Part shown: positions 10,185 through 24,229 of the stretch, one piece after another | Layout of the letters: each line of letters begins with the position of its first letter | How positions within the stretch are numbered: position 1 is the stretch's first letter | DNA from: Gari tellinella | Taxonomy: Eukaryota > Mollusca > Bivalvia > Cardiida > Psammobiidae | NCBI GenBank assembly: GCA_922989275.2 | Contig: OV277857.1 | Coordinates: 43,811,083-43,875,082 of the forward strand | Reading direction: 5' to 3' | DNA length: 64,000 bases | The notes under the pieces: generated by a model | Told to the model about the DNA's origin: nothing | Databases searched by the model: none | What the model saw: the letters and a program-made list of their open reading frames with translations, nothing else | Position numbers and translations under genes: made by a program

Positions 10185-11462
10185 CTAGTATATAGAAACT
10201 ATTTTATATATAGACTTTAAACAAGTCTTTGACACAATTTGGCCACCAAACTTGTGTCCCCCTGGGCCCCACCTAAAGCCCACGTTCAAATTAGGCGGGG
10301 AGATTTCAACATCCGAGCGACAAGTCGTGGAGTGGGTGTCTCGCTGAAACCTTACTGAAAAATAAATGGGGTTATTAGCTGCAAGAAATAGATTGACATG
10401 AGATACGGTACTGAAAAGAGAGACAAATGATATTGACAAGCCTAAAATCTACAAAGCAAACATTAACGAAACTATACACAAGGAAAAAACATTTAGAAAC
10501 TATAACTACTATTGTTATCCTTATCATTATTATTAATTTTATTATTAGTTTAGTTTTATTATTAGTTTAGTATTATTATTAGGTATCATTTTTAGTCTTT
10601 AGTATTATCATATTATTTTTATTATTGTTATTGTTATTATTATCATATTATTATTGGTTTTATTATTATACTTATTCTATAAATTGGCTGGATGCAGTTT
10701 CACGTCATGCTCAGAATAGGACGAATAACATGCACGTTATAACCTAATTAACATGAATATTCAATAACAATTTGTTCCTAAACAAACCAACTGATTAAGT
10801 CCCCATATACTAACAACGCTAATTAATACTAAAACTAATTATCGAAACAAAGACGCGTTTAAAAGAGTCGGATGAAAGGGTCATCACTTAGCAGAGGCTG
10901 CATTGGTATAATTGTTTATTTAGAACGCGTTTTTTTTAAACACGTTAAAATGGTTAGGCCTTAACCGTTCACGACGCGTTTCTTATTATATGCGTATATT
11001 TAACGGGTAAATGGATAGGAATAGCGTATTTACCACTGTAAGCCACATTCAGCCTGCTTAAAAGCACATTGAAAGCAAAGCAGAATACAAATTAAGGCGC
11101 ATTCGGCTTTGCTATTCATCTGCTTTAAGCTTCAATCTGCTAGTGACGTTCCCCATATACTAACAACGCTAATTACTACTAAAACTAATTATCAAAACAA
11201 AGACGCGTTTAAAAGAGTCGGATGAAAGGGGTCATCACTTAGCAGAGACTGCACAATTTGGTATAATTGTTTATTTAGAACGCGTTTTTTTTAAACACGT
11301 TAAAATCGTTAGGCCTTAACCGTTCACGATGCGTTTCTTATGTGCTACGATTTTACCACTGTAAGCCACATTCAGCCTGCTTAAAAGCACATCGAAAGCA
11401 AAGCAGAATACAAATTAAGGCGCATTCGGCTTTGCTATTCATCTGCTTTAAGCTTCAATCTG
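10185..11462. repeat. Monomer 8 (domain A)
   Basis: 1278 bp; consensus copy. Confidence 0.96.
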
Positions 11463-12740
11463 CTAGTATATAGAAACTATTTTATATATAGACTTTAAAC
11501 AAGTCTTTGACACAATTTGGCCACCAAACTTGTGTCCCCCTGGGCCCCACCTAAAGCCCACGTTCAAATTAGGCGGGGAGATTTCAACATCCGAGCGACA
11601 AGTCGTGGAGTGGGTGTCTCGCTGAAACCTTACTGAAAAATAAATGGGGTTATTAGCTGCAAGAAATAGATTGACATGAGATACGGTACTGAAAAGAGAG
11701 ACAAATGATATTGACAAGCCTAAAATCTACAAAGCAAACATTAACGAAACTATACACAAGGAAAAAACATTTAGAAACTATAACTACTATTGTTATCCTT
11801 ATCATTATTATTAATTTTATTATTAGTTTAGTTTTATTATTAGTTTAGTATTATTATTAGGTATCATTTTTAGTCTTTAGTATTATCATATTATTTTTAT
11901 TATTGTTATTGTTATTATTATCATATTATTATTGGTTTTATTATTATACTTATTCTATAAATTGGCTGGATGCAGTTTCACGTCATGCTCAGAATAGGAC
12001 GAATAACATGCACGTTATAACCTAATTAACATGAATATTCAATAACAATTTGTTCCTAAACAAACCAACTGATTAAGTCCCCATATACTAACAACGCTAA
12101 TTAATACTAAAACTAATTATCGAAACAAAGACGCGTTTAAAAGAGTCGGATGAAAGGGTCATCACTTAGCAGAGGCTGCATTGGTATAATTGTTTATTTA
12201 GAACGCGTTTTTTTTAAACACGTTAAAATGGTTAGGCCTTAACCGTTCACGACGCGTTTCTTATTATATGCGTATATTTAACGGGTAAATGGATAGGAAT
12301 AGCGTATTTACCACTGTAAGCCACATTCAGCCTGCTTAAAAGCACATTGAAAGCAAAGCAGAATACAAATTAAGGCGCATTCGGCTTTGCTATTCATCTG
12401 CTTTAAGCTTCAATCTGCTAGTGACGTTCCCCATATACTAACAACGCTAATTACTACTAAAACTAATTATCAAAACAAAGACGCGTTTAAAAGAGTCGGA
12501 TGAAAGGGGTCATCACTTAGCAGAGACTGCACAATTTGGTATAATTGTTTATTTAGAACGCGTTTTTTTTAAACACGTTAAAACCGTTAGGCCTTAACCG
12601 TTCACGATGCGTTTCTTATGTGCTACGATTTTACCACTGTAAGCCACATTCAGCCTGCTTAAAAGCACATCGAAAGCAAAGCAGAATACAAATTAAGGCG
12701 CATTCGGCTTTGCTATTCATCTGCTTTAAGCTTCAATCTG
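11463..12740. repeat. Monomer 9 (domain A)
   Basis: One departure: 12584 T to C (AAACCGTT) in subrepeat II. Monomer 0 carries the same change at 1082. Confidence 0.96.
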
Positions 12741-14018
12741 CTAGTATATAGAAACTATTTTATATATAGACTTTAAACAAGTCTTTGACACAATTTGGCC
12801 ACCAAACTTGTGTCCCCCTGGGCCCCACCTAAAGCCCACGTTCAAATTAGGCGGGGAGATTTCAACATCCGAGCGACAAGTCGTGGAGTGGGTGTCTCGC
12901 TGAAACCTTACTGAAAAATAAATGGGGTTATTAGCTGCAAGAAATAGATTGACATGAGATACGGTACTGAAAAGAGAGACAAATGATATTGACAAGCCTA
13001 AAATCTACAAAGCAAACATTAACGAAACTATACACAAGGAAAAAACATTTAGAAACTATAACTACTATTGTTATCCTTATCATTATTATTAATTTTATTA
13101 TTAGTTTAGTTTTATTATTAGTTTAGTATTATTATTAGGTATCATTTTTAGTCTTTAGTATTATCATATTATTTTTATTATTGTTATTGTTATTATTATC
13201 ATATTATTATTGGTTTTATTATTATACTTATTCTATAAATTGGCTGGATGCAGTTTCACGTCATGCTCAGAATAGGACGAATAACATGCACGTTATAACC
13301 TAATTAACATGAATATTCAATAACAATTTGTTCCTAAACAAACCAACTGATTAAGTCCCCATATACTAACAACGCTAATTAATACTAAAACTAATTATCG
13401 AAACAAAGACGCGTTTAAAAGAGTCGGATGAAAGGGTCATCACTTAGCAGAGGCTGCATTGGTATAATTGTTTATTTAGAACGCGTTTTTTTTAAACACG
13501 TTAAAATGGTTAGGCCTTAACCGTTCACGACGCGTTTCTTATTATATGCGTATATTTAACGGGTAAATGGATAGGAATAGCGTATTTACCACTGTAAGCC
13601 ACATTCAGCCTGCTTAAAAGCACATTGAAAGCAAAGCAGAATACAAATTAAGGCGCATTCGGCTTTGCTATTCATCTGCTTTAAGCTTCAATCTGCTAGT
13701 GACGTTCCCCATATACTAACAACGCTAATTACTACTAAAACTAATTATCAAAACAAAGACGCGTTTAAAAGAGTCGGATGAAAGGGGTCATCACTTAGCA
13801 GAGACTGCACAATTTGGTATAATTGTTTATTTAGAACGCGTTTTTTTTAAACACGTTAAAATCGTTAGGCCTTAACCGTTCACGATGCGTTTCTTATGTG
13901 CTACGATTTTACCACTGTAAGCCACATTCAGCCTGCTTAAAAGCACATCGAAAGCAAAGCAGAATACAAATTAAGGCGCATTCGGCTTTGCTATTCATCT
14001 GCTTTAAGCTTCAATCTG
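12741..14018. repeat. Monomer 10 (domain A)
   Basis: 1278 bp; consensus copy. Confidence 0.96.
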
Positions 14019-15296
14019 CTAGTATATAGAAACTATTTTATATATAGACTTTAAACAAGTCTTTGACACAATTTGGCCACCAAACTTGTGTCCCCCTGGG
14101 CCCCACCTAAAGCCCACGTTCAAATTAGGCGGGGAGATTTCAACATCCGAGCGACAAGTCGTGGAGTGGGTGTCTCGCTGAAACCTTACTGAAAAATAAA
14201 TGGGGTTATTAGCTGCAAGAAATAGATTGACATGAGATACGGTACTGAAAAGAGAGACAAATGATATTGACAAGCCTAAAATCTACAAAGCAAACATTAA
14301 CGAAACTATACACAAGGAAAAAACATTTAGAAACTATAACTACTATTGTTATCCTTATCATTATTATTAATTTTATTATTAGTTTAGTTTTATTATTAGT
14401 TTAGTATTATTATTAGGTATCATTTTTAGTCTTTAGTATTATCATATTATTTTTATTATTGTTATTGTTATTATTATCATATTATTATTGGTTTTATTAT
14501 TATACTTATTCTATAAATTGGCTGGATGCAGTTTCACGTCATGCTCAGAATAGGACGAATAACATGCACGTTATAACCTAATTAACATGAATATTCAATA
14601 ACAATTTGTTCCTAAACAAACCAACTGATTAAGTCCCCATATACTAACAACGCTAATTAATACTAAAACTAATTATCGAAACAAAGACGCGTTTAAAAGA
14701 GTCGGATGAAAGGGTCATCACTTAGCAGAGGCTGCATTGGTATAATTGTTTATTTAGAACGCGTTTTTTTTAAACACGTTAAAATGGTTAGGCCTTAACC
14801 GTTCACGACGCGTTTCTTATTATATGCGTATATTTAACGGGTAAATGGATAGGAATAGCGTATTTACCACTGTAAGCCACATTCAGCCTGCTTAAAAGCA
14901 CATTGAAAGCAAAGCAGAATACAAATTAAGGCGCATTCGGCTTTGCTATTCATCTGCTTTAAGCTTCAATCTGCTAGTGACGTTCCCCATATACTAACAA
15001 CGCTAATTACTACTAAAACTAATTATCAAAACAAAGACGCGTTTAAAAGAGTCGGATGAAAGGGGTCATCACTTAGCAGAGACTGCACAATTTGGTATAA
15101 TTGTTTATTTAGAACGCGTTTTTTTTAAACACGTTAAAATCGTTAGGCCTTAACCGTTCACGATGCGTTTCTTATGTGCTACGATTTTACCACTGTAAGC
15201 CACATTCAGCCTGCTTAAAAGCACATCGAAAGCAAAGCAGAATACAAATTAAGGCGCATTCGGCTTTGCTATTCATCTGCTTTAAGCTTCAATCTG
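14019..15296. repeat. Monomer 11 (domain A)
   Basis: 1278 bp; consensus copy. Confidence 0.96.
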
Positions 15297-16574
15297 CTAG
15301 TATATAGAAACTATTTTATATATAGACTTTAAACAAGTCTTTGACACAATTTGGCCACCAAACTTGTGTCCCCCTGGGCCCCACCTAAAGCCCACGTTCA
15401 AATTAGGCGGGGAGATTTCAACATCCGAGCGACAAGTCGTGGAGTGGGTGTCTCGCTGAAACCTTACTGAAAAATAAATGGGGTTATTAGCTGCAAGAAA
15501 TAGATTGACATGAGATACGGTACTGAAAAGAGAGACAAATGATATTGACAAGCCTAAAATCTACAAAGCAAACATTAACGAAACTATACACAAGGAAAAA
15601 ACATTTAGAAACTATAACTACTATTGTTATCCTTATCATTATTATTAATTTTATTATTAGTTTAGTTTTATTATTAGTTTAGTATTATTATTAGGTATCA
15701 TTTTTAGTCTTTAGTATTATCATATTATTTTTATTATTGTTATTGTTATTATTATCATATTATTATTGGTTTTATTATTATACTTATTCTATAAATTGGC
15801 TGGATGCAGTTTCACGTCATGCTCAGAATAGGACGAATAACATGCACGTTATAACCTAATTAACATGAATATTCAATAACAATTTGTTCCTAAACAAACC
15901 AACTGATTAAGTCCCCATATACTAACAACGCTAATTAATACTAAAACTAATTATCGAAACAAAGACGCGTTTAAAAGAGTCGGATGAAAGGGTCATCACT
16001 TAGCAGAGGCTGCATTGGTATAATTGTTTATTTAGAACGCGTTTTTTTTAAACACGTTAAAATGGTTAGGCCTTAACCGTTCACGACGCGTTTCTTATTA
16101 TATGCGTATATTTAACGGGTAAATGGATAGGAATAGCGTATTTACCACTGTAAGCCACATTCAGCCTGCTTAAAAGCACATTGAAAGCAAAGCAGAATAC
16201 AAATTAAGGCGCATTCGGCTTTGCTATTCATCTGCTTTAAGCTTCAATCTGCTAGTGACGTTCCCCATATACTAACAACGCTAATTACTACTAAAACTAA
16301 TTATCAAAACAAAGACGCGTTTAAAAGAGTCGGATGAAAGGGGTCATCACTTAGCAGAGACTGCACAATTTGGTATAATTGTTTATTTAGAACGCGTTTT
16401 TTTTAAACACGTTAAAATCGTTAGGCCTTAACCGTTCACGATGCGTTTCTTATGTGCTACGATTTTACCACTGTAAGCCACATTCAGCCTGCTTAAAAGC
16501 ACATCGAAAGCAAAGCAGAATACAAATTAAGGCGCATTCGGCTTTGCTATTCATCTGCTTTAAGCTTCAATCTG
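15297..16574. repeat. Monomer 12 (domain A)
   Basis: 1278 bp; consensus copy. Confidence 0.96.
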
Positions 16575-17852
16575 CTAGTATATAGAAACTATTTTATATA
16601 TAGACTTTAAACAAGTCTTTGACACAATTTGGCCACCAAACTTGTGTCCCCCTGGGCCCCACCTAAAGCCCACGTTCAAATTAGGCGGGGAGATTTCAAC
16701 ATCCGAGCGACAAGTCGTGGAGTGGGTGTCTCGCTGAAACCTTACTGAAAAATAAATGGGGTTATTAGCTGCAAGAAATAGATTGACATGAGATACGGTA
16801 CTGAAAAGAGAGACAAATGATATTGACAAGCCTAAAATCTACAAAGCAAACATTAACGAAACTATACACAAGGAAAAAACATTTAGAAACTATAACTACT
16901 ATTGTTATCCTTATCATTATTATTAATTTTATTATTAGTTTAGTTTTATTATTAGTTTAGTATTATTATTAGGTATCATTTTTAGTCTTTAGTATTATCA
17001 TATTATTTTTATTATTGTTATTGTTATTATTATCATATTATTATTGGTTTTATTATTATACTTATTCTATAAATTGGCTGGATGCAGTTTCACGTCATGC
17101 TCAGAATAGGACGAATAACATGCACGTTATAACCTAATTAACATGAATATTCAATAACAATTTGTTCCTAAACAAACCAACTGATTAAGTCCCCATATAC
17201 TAACAACGCTAATTAATACTAAAACTAATTATCGAAACAAAGACGCGTTTAAAAGAGTCGGATGAAAGGGTCATCACTTAGCAGAGGCTGCATTGGTATA
17301 ATTGTTTATTTAGAACGCGTTTTTTTTAAACACGTTAAAATGGTTAGGCCTTAACCGTTCACGACGCGTTTCTTATTATATGCGTATATTTAACGGGTAA
17401 ATGGATAGGAATAGCGTATTTACCACTGTAAGCCACATTCAGCCTGCTTAAAAGCACATTGAAAGCAAAGCAGAATACAAATTAAGGCGCATTCGGCTTT
17501 GCTATTCATCTGCTTTAAGCTTCAATCTGCTAGTGACGTTCCCCATATACTAACAACGCTAATTACTACTAAAACTAATTATCAAAACAAAGACGCGTTT
17601 AAAAGAGTCGGATGAAAGGGGTCATCACTTAGCAGAGACTGCACAATTTGGTATAATTGTTTATTTAGAACGCGTTTTTTTTAAACACGTTAAAATCGTT
17701 AGGCCTTAACCGTTCACGATGCGTTTCTTATGTGCTACGATTTTACCACTGTAAGCCACATTCAGCCTGCTTAAAAGCACATCGAAAGCAAAGCAGAATA
17801 CAAATTAAGGCGCATTCGGCTTTGCTATTCATCTGCTTTAAGCTTCAATCTG
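16575..17852. repeat. Monomer 13 (domain A)
   Basis: 1278 bp; consensus copy. Confidence 0.96.
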
Positions 17853-19130
17853 CTAGTATATAGAAACTATTTTATATATAGACTTTAAACAAGTCTTTGA
17901 CACAATTTGGCCACCAAACTTGTGTCCCCCTGGGCCCCACCTAAAGCCCACGTTCAAATTAGGCGGGGAGATTTCAACATCCGAGCGACAAGTCGTGGAG
18001 TGGGTGTCTCGCTGAAACCTTACTGAAAAATAAATGGGGTTATTAGCTGCAAGAAATAGATTGACATGAGATACGGTACTGAAAAGAGAGACAAATGATA
18101 TTGACAAGCCTAAAATCTACAAAGCAAACATTAACGAAACTATACACAAGGAAAAAACATTTAGAAACTATAACTACTATTGTTATCCTTATCATTATTA
18201 TTAATTTTATTATTAGTTTAGTTTTATTATTAGTTTAGTATTATTATTAGGTATCATTTTTAGTCTTTAGTATTATCATATTATTTTTATTATTGTTATT
18301 GTTATTATTATCATATTATTATTGGTTTTATTATTATACTTATTCTATAAATTGGCTGGATGCAGTTTCACGTCATGCTCAGAATAGGACGAATAACATG
18401 CACGTTATAACCTAATTAACATGAATATTCAATAACAATTTGTTCCTAAACAAACCAACTGATTAAGTCCCCATATACTAACAACGCTAATTAATACTAA
18501 AACTAATTATCGAAACAAAGACGCGTTTAAAAGAGTCGGATGAAAGGGTCATCACTTAGCAGAGGCTGCATTGGTATAATTGTTTATTTAGAACGCGTTT
18601 TTTTTAAACACGTTAAAATGGTTAGGCCTTAACCGTTCACGACGCGTTTCTTATTATATGCGTATATTTAACGGGTAAATGGATAGGAATAGCGTATTTA
18701 CCACTGTAAGCCACATTCAGCCTGCTTAAAAGCACATTGAAAGCAAAGCAGAATACAAATTAAGGCGCATTCGGCTTTGCTATTCATCTGCTTTAAGCTT
18801 CAATCTGCTAGTGACGTTCCCCATATACTAACAACGCTAATTACTACTAAAACTAATTATCAAAACAAAGACGCGTTTAAAAGAGTCGGATGAAAGGGGT
18901 CATCACTTAGCAGAGACTGCACAATTTGGTATAATTGTTTATTTAGAACGCGTTTTTTTTAAACACGTTAAAATCGTTAGGCCTTAACCGTTCACGATGC
19001 GTTTCTTATGTGCTACGATTTTACCACTGTAAGCCACATTCAGCCTGCTTAAAAGCACATCGAAAGCAAAGCAGAATACAAATTAAGGCGCATTCGGCTT
19101 TGCTATTCATCTGCTTTAAGCTTCAATCTG
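17853..19130. repeat. Monomer 14 (domain A)
   Basis: 1278 bp; consensus copy. Confidence 0.96.
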
Positions 19131-20408
19131 CTAGTATATAGAAACTATTTTATATATAGACTTTAAACAAGTCTTTGACACAATTTGGCCACCAAACTTG
19201 TGTCCCCCTGGGCCCCACCTAAAGCCCACGTTCAAATTAGGCGGGGAGATTTCAACATCCGAGCGACAAGTCGTGGAGTGGGTGTCTCGCTGAAACCTTA
19301 CTGAAAAATAAATGGGGTTATTAGCTGCAAGAAATAGATTGACATGAGATACGGTACTGAAAAGAGAGACAAATGATATTGACAAGCCTAAAATCTACAA
19401 AGCAAACATTAACGAAACTATACACAAGGAAAAAACATTTAGAAACTATAACTACTATTGTTATCCTTATCATTATTATTAATTTTATTATTAGTTTAGT
19501 TTTATTATTAGTTTAGTATTATTATTAGGTATCATTTTTAGTCTTTAGTATTATCATATTATTTTTATTATTGTTATTGTTATTATTATCATATTATTAT
19601 TGGTTTTATTATTATACTTATTCTATAAATTGGCTGGATGCAGTTTCACGTCATGCTCAGAATAGGACGAATAACATGCACGTTATAACCTAATTAACAT
19701 GAATATTCAATAACAATTTGTTCCTAAACAAACCAACTGATTAAGTCCCCATATACTAACAACGCTAATTAATACTAAAACTAATTATCGAAACAAAGAC
19801 GCGTTTAAAAGAGTCGGATGAAAGGGTCATCACTTAGCAGAGGCTGCATTGGTATAATTGTTTATTTAGAACGCGTTTTTTTTAAACACGTTAAAATGGT
19901 TAGGCCTTAACCGTTCACGACGCGTTTCTTATTATATGCGTATATTTAACGGGTAAATGGATAGGAATAGCGTATTTACCACTGTAAGCCACATTCAGCC
20001 TGCTTAAAAGCACATTGAAAGCAAAGCAGAATACAAATTAAGGCGCATTCGGCTTTGCTATTCATCTGCTTTAAGCTTCAATCTGCTAGTGACGTTCCCC
20101 ATATACTAACAACGCTAATTACTACTAAAACTAATTATCAAAACAAAGACGCGTTTAAAAGAGTCGGATGAAAGGGGTCATCACTTAGCAGAGACTGCAC
20201 AATTTGGTATAATTGTTTATTTAGAACGCGTTTTTTTTAAACACGTTAAAATCGTTAGGCCTTAACCGTTCACGATGCGTTTCTTATGTGCTACGATTTT
20301 ACCACTGTAAGCCACATTCAGCCTGCTTAAAAGCACATCGAAAGCAAAGCAGAATACAAATTAAGGCGCATTCGGCTTTGCTATTCATCTGCTTTAAGCT
20401 TCAATCTG
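19131..20408. repeat. Monomer 15 (domain A)
   Basis: 1278 bp; consensus copy. Confidence 0.96.
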
Positions 20409-21686
20409 CTAGTATATAGAAACTATTTTATATATAGACTTTAAACAAGTCTTTGACACAATTTGGCCACCAAACTTGTGTCCCCCTGGGCCCCACCTAA
20501 AGCCCACGTTCAAATTAGGCGGGGAGATTTCAACATCCGAGCGACAAGTCGTGGAGTGGGTGTCTCGCTGAAACCTTACTGAAAAATAAATGGGGTTATT
20601 AGCTGCAAGAAATAGATTGACATGAGATACGGTACTGAAAAGAGAGACAAATGATATTGACAAGCCTAAAATCTACAAAGCAAACATTAACGAAACTATA
20701 CACAAGGAAAAAACATTTAGAAACTATAACTACTATTGTTATCCTTATCATTATTATTAATTTTATTATTAGTTTAGTTTTATTATTAGTTTAGTATTAT
20801 TATTAGGTATCATTTTTAGTCTTTAGTATTATCATATTATTTTTATTATTGTTATTGTTATTATTATCATATTATTATTGGTTTTATTATTATACTTATT
20901 CTATAAATTGGCTGGATGCAGTTTCACGTCATGCTCAGAATAGGACGAATAACATGCACGTTATAACCTAATTAACATGAATATTCAATAACAATTTGTT
21001 CCTAAACAAACCAACTGATTAAGTCCCCATATACTAACAACGCTAATTAATACTAAAACTAATTATCGAAACAAAGACGCGTTTAAAAGAGTCGGATGAA
21101 AGGGTCATCACTTAGCAGAGGCTGCATTGGTATAATTGTTTATTTAGAACGCGTTTTTTTTAAACACGTTAAAATGGTTAGGCCTTAACCGTTCACGACG
21201 CGTTTCTTATTATATGCGTATATTTAACGGGTAAATGGATAGGAATAGCGTATTTACCACTGTAAGCCACATTCAGCCTGCTTAAAAGCACATTGAAAGC
21301 AAAGCAGAATACAAATTAAGGCGCATTCGGCTTTGCTATTCATCTGCTTTAAGCTTCAATCTGCTAGTGACGTTCCCCATATACTAACAACGCTAATTAC
21401 TACTAAAACTAATTATCAAAACAAAGACGCGTTTAAAAGAGTCGGATGAAAGGGGTCATCACTTAGCAGAGACTGCACAATTTGGTATAATTGTTTATTT
21501 AGAACGCGTTTTTTTTAAACACGTTAAAATCGTTAGGCCTTAACCGTTCACGATGCGTTTCTTATGTGCTACGATTTTACCACTGTAAGCCACATTCAGC
21601 CTGCTTAAAAGCACATCGAAAGCAAAGCAGAATACAAATTAAGGCGCATTCGGCTTTGCTATTCATCTGCTTTAAGCTTCAATCTG
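20409..21686. repeat. Monomer 16 (domain A)
   Basis: 1278 bp; consensus copy. Confidence 0.96.
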
Positions 21687-22964
21687 CTAGTATATAGAAA
21701 CTATTTTATATATAGACTTTAAACAAGTCTTTGACACAATTTGGCCACCAAACTTGTGTCCCCCTGGGCCCCACCTAAAGCCCACGTTCAAATTAGGCGG
21801 GGAGATTTCAACATCCGAGCGACAAGTCGTGGAGTGGGTGTCTCGCTGAAACCTTACTGAAAAATAAATGGGGTTATTAGCTGCAAGAAATAGATTGACA
21901 TGAGATACGGTACTGAAAAGAGAGACAAATGATATTGACAAGCCTAAAATCTACAAAGCAAACATTAACGAAACTATACACAAGGAAAAAACATTTAGAA
22001 ACTATAACTACTATTGTTATCCTTATCATTATTATTAATTTTATTATTAGTTTAGTTTTATTATTAGTTTAGTATTATTATTAGGTATCATTTTTAGTCT
22101 TTAGTATTATCATATTATTTTTATTATTGTTATTGTTATTATTATCATATTATTATTGGTTTTATTATTATACTTATTCTATAAATTGGCTGGATGCAGT
22201 TTCACGTCATGCTCAGAATAGGACGAATAACATGCACGTTATAACCTAATTAACATGAATATTCAATAACAATTTGTTCCTAAACAAACCAACTGATTAA
22301 GTCCCCATATACTAACAACGCTAATTAATACTAAAACTAATTATCGAAACAAAGACGCGTTTAAAAGAGTCGGATGAAAGGGTCATCACTTAGCAGAGGC
22401 TGCATTGGTATAATTGTTTATTTAGAACGCGTTTTTTTTAAACACGTTAAAATGGTTAGGCCTTAACCGTTCACGACGCGTTTCTTATTATATGCGTATA
22501 TTTAACGGGTAAATGGATAGGAATAGCGTATTTACCACTGTAAGCCACATTCAGCCTGCTTAAAAGCACATTGAAAGCAAAGCAGAATACAAATTAAGGC
22601 GCATTCGGCTTTGCTATTCATCTGCTTTAAGCTTCAATCTGCTAGTGACGTTCCCCATATACTAACAACGCTAATTACTACTAAAACTAATTATCAAAAC
22701 AAAGACGCGTTTAAAAGAGTCGGATGAAAGGGGTCATCACTTAGCAGAGACTGCACAATTTGGTATAATTGTTTATTTAGAACGCGTTTTTTTTAAACAC
22801 GTTAAAATCGTTAGGCCTTAACCGTTCACGATGCGTTTCTTATGTGCTACGATTTTACCACTGTAAGCCACATTCAGCCTGCTTAAAAGCACATCGAAAG
22901 CAAAGCAGAATACAAATTAAGGCGCATTCGGCTTTGCTATTTATCTGCTTTAAGCTTCAATCTG
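21687..22964. repeat. Monomer 17 (last pure domain-A copy)
   Basis: One departure: 22942 C to T (TATTTATCTGC) in the right arm of the subrepeat II hairpin. Confidence 0.96.
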
Positions 22965-24229
22965 CTAGTATATAGAAACTATTTTATATATAGACTTTAA
23001 ACAAGTCTTTGACACAATTTGGCCACCAAACTTGTGTCCCCCTGGGCCCCACCTAAAGCCCACGTTCAAATTAGGCGGGGAGATTTCAACATCCGAGCGA
23101 CAAGTCGTGGAGTGGGTGTCTCGCTGAAACCTTACTGAAAAATAAATGGGGTTATTAGCTGCAAGAAATAGATTGACATGAGATACGGTACTGAAAAGAG
23201 AGACAAATGATATTGACAAGCCTAAAATCTACAAAGCAAACATTAACGAAACTATACACAAGGAAAAAACATTTAGAAACTATAACTACTATTGTTATCC
23301 TTATCATTATTATTAATTTTATTATTAGTTTAGTTTTATTATTAGTTTAGTATTATTATTAGGTATCATTTTTAGTCTTTAGTATTATCATATTATTTTT
23401 ATTATTGTTATTGTTATTATTATCATATTATTATTGGTTTTATTATTATACTTATTCTATAAATTGGCTGGATGCAGTTTCACGTCATGCTCAGAATAGG
23501 ACGAATAACATGCACGTTATAACCTAATTAACATGAATATTCAATAACAATTTGTTCCTAAACAAACCAACTGATTAAGTCCCCATATACTAACAACGCT
23601 AATTAATAATAAAACTAAGACGCGTTTAAAAGAGTCGGATGAAAGGGTCATCACTTAGCAGAGGCTGCATTGGTATAATTGTTTATTTAGAACGCGTTTT
23701 TTTTAAACACGTTAAAATGGTTAGGCCTTAACCCTTCACGACGCGTTTCTTATTATATGCATATATTTAACGGGTAAATGGATAGGAATAGCGTATTTAC
23801 CACTGTAAGCCACATTCAGCCTGCTTAAAAGCACATTGAAAGCAAAGCAGAATACAAATTATGGCGCATTCGGCTTTGCTATTCATCTGCTTTAAGCTTC
23901 AATCTGCTAGTGACGTTCCCCATATACTAACAACGCTAATTAATACTTAAACTAATTATCAAAACAAAGACGCGTTTAAAAGAGTCGGATGAAAGGGGTC
24001 ATCACTTAGCAGAGACGGCACAATTTGGTATAATTGTTTATTTAGAACGCGTTTTTTTTAAACACGTTAAAATCGTTAGGCCTTAACCGTTCACGATGCG
24101 TTTCTTATGTGCTACGATTTTACCACTGTAAGCCACATTCAGCCTGCTTAAAAGCACATCGAAAGCAAAGCAGAATACAAATTAAGGCGCATTCGGCTTT
24201 GCTATTCATCTGCTTTAAGCTTCAATCTG
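22965..24229. repeat. Monomer 18: A/B hybrid, 1265 bp
   Basis: The left part is A (GGTATCATT, CATGCTC, GATTAAGTCCCC, to about 23580). The right part is B (C at 23734, A at 23761, T at 23862, TACTTAAACT near 23945, G at 24017), class P. Between them are a private C to A change at 23609 and a 13-bp deletion at 23617/23618, where AAAACTA joins AGACGCG directly. The deletion fully accounts for the short copy. This looks like the join between two separately evolved arrays. Confidence 0.95.
23580..23734. other. Domain A/B junction with 13-bp deletion
   Basis: The last domain-A marker is GATTAAGT (to 23580) and the first domain-B marker is C at 23734. Inside the interval are a private C to A change at 23609 and a 13-bp deletion at 23617/23618 found in no other copy. 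The markers switch once and do not switch back, as expected for a single join. Confidence 0.85.

Larger units (their letters stand above)
1..23617. repeat. Domain A: homogeneous 1278-bp monomers
   Basis: Domain A copies share these states (reference copy 1239-2516): C at 1641 (GGTATCATT), G at 1763 (CATGCTC), AA at 1851-1852 (GATTAAGTCCCC), G at 2021 (AACCGTTC), G at 2048 (ATGCGTAT), C at 2230 (AATTACTACT) and T at 2304 (GACTGCAC). By eye the only departures are at 1082, 1169, 2736, 12584 and 22942. Such uniformity suggests very recent amplification, strong homogenisation, or copies collapsed or cloned by assembly. Confidence 0.93.
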
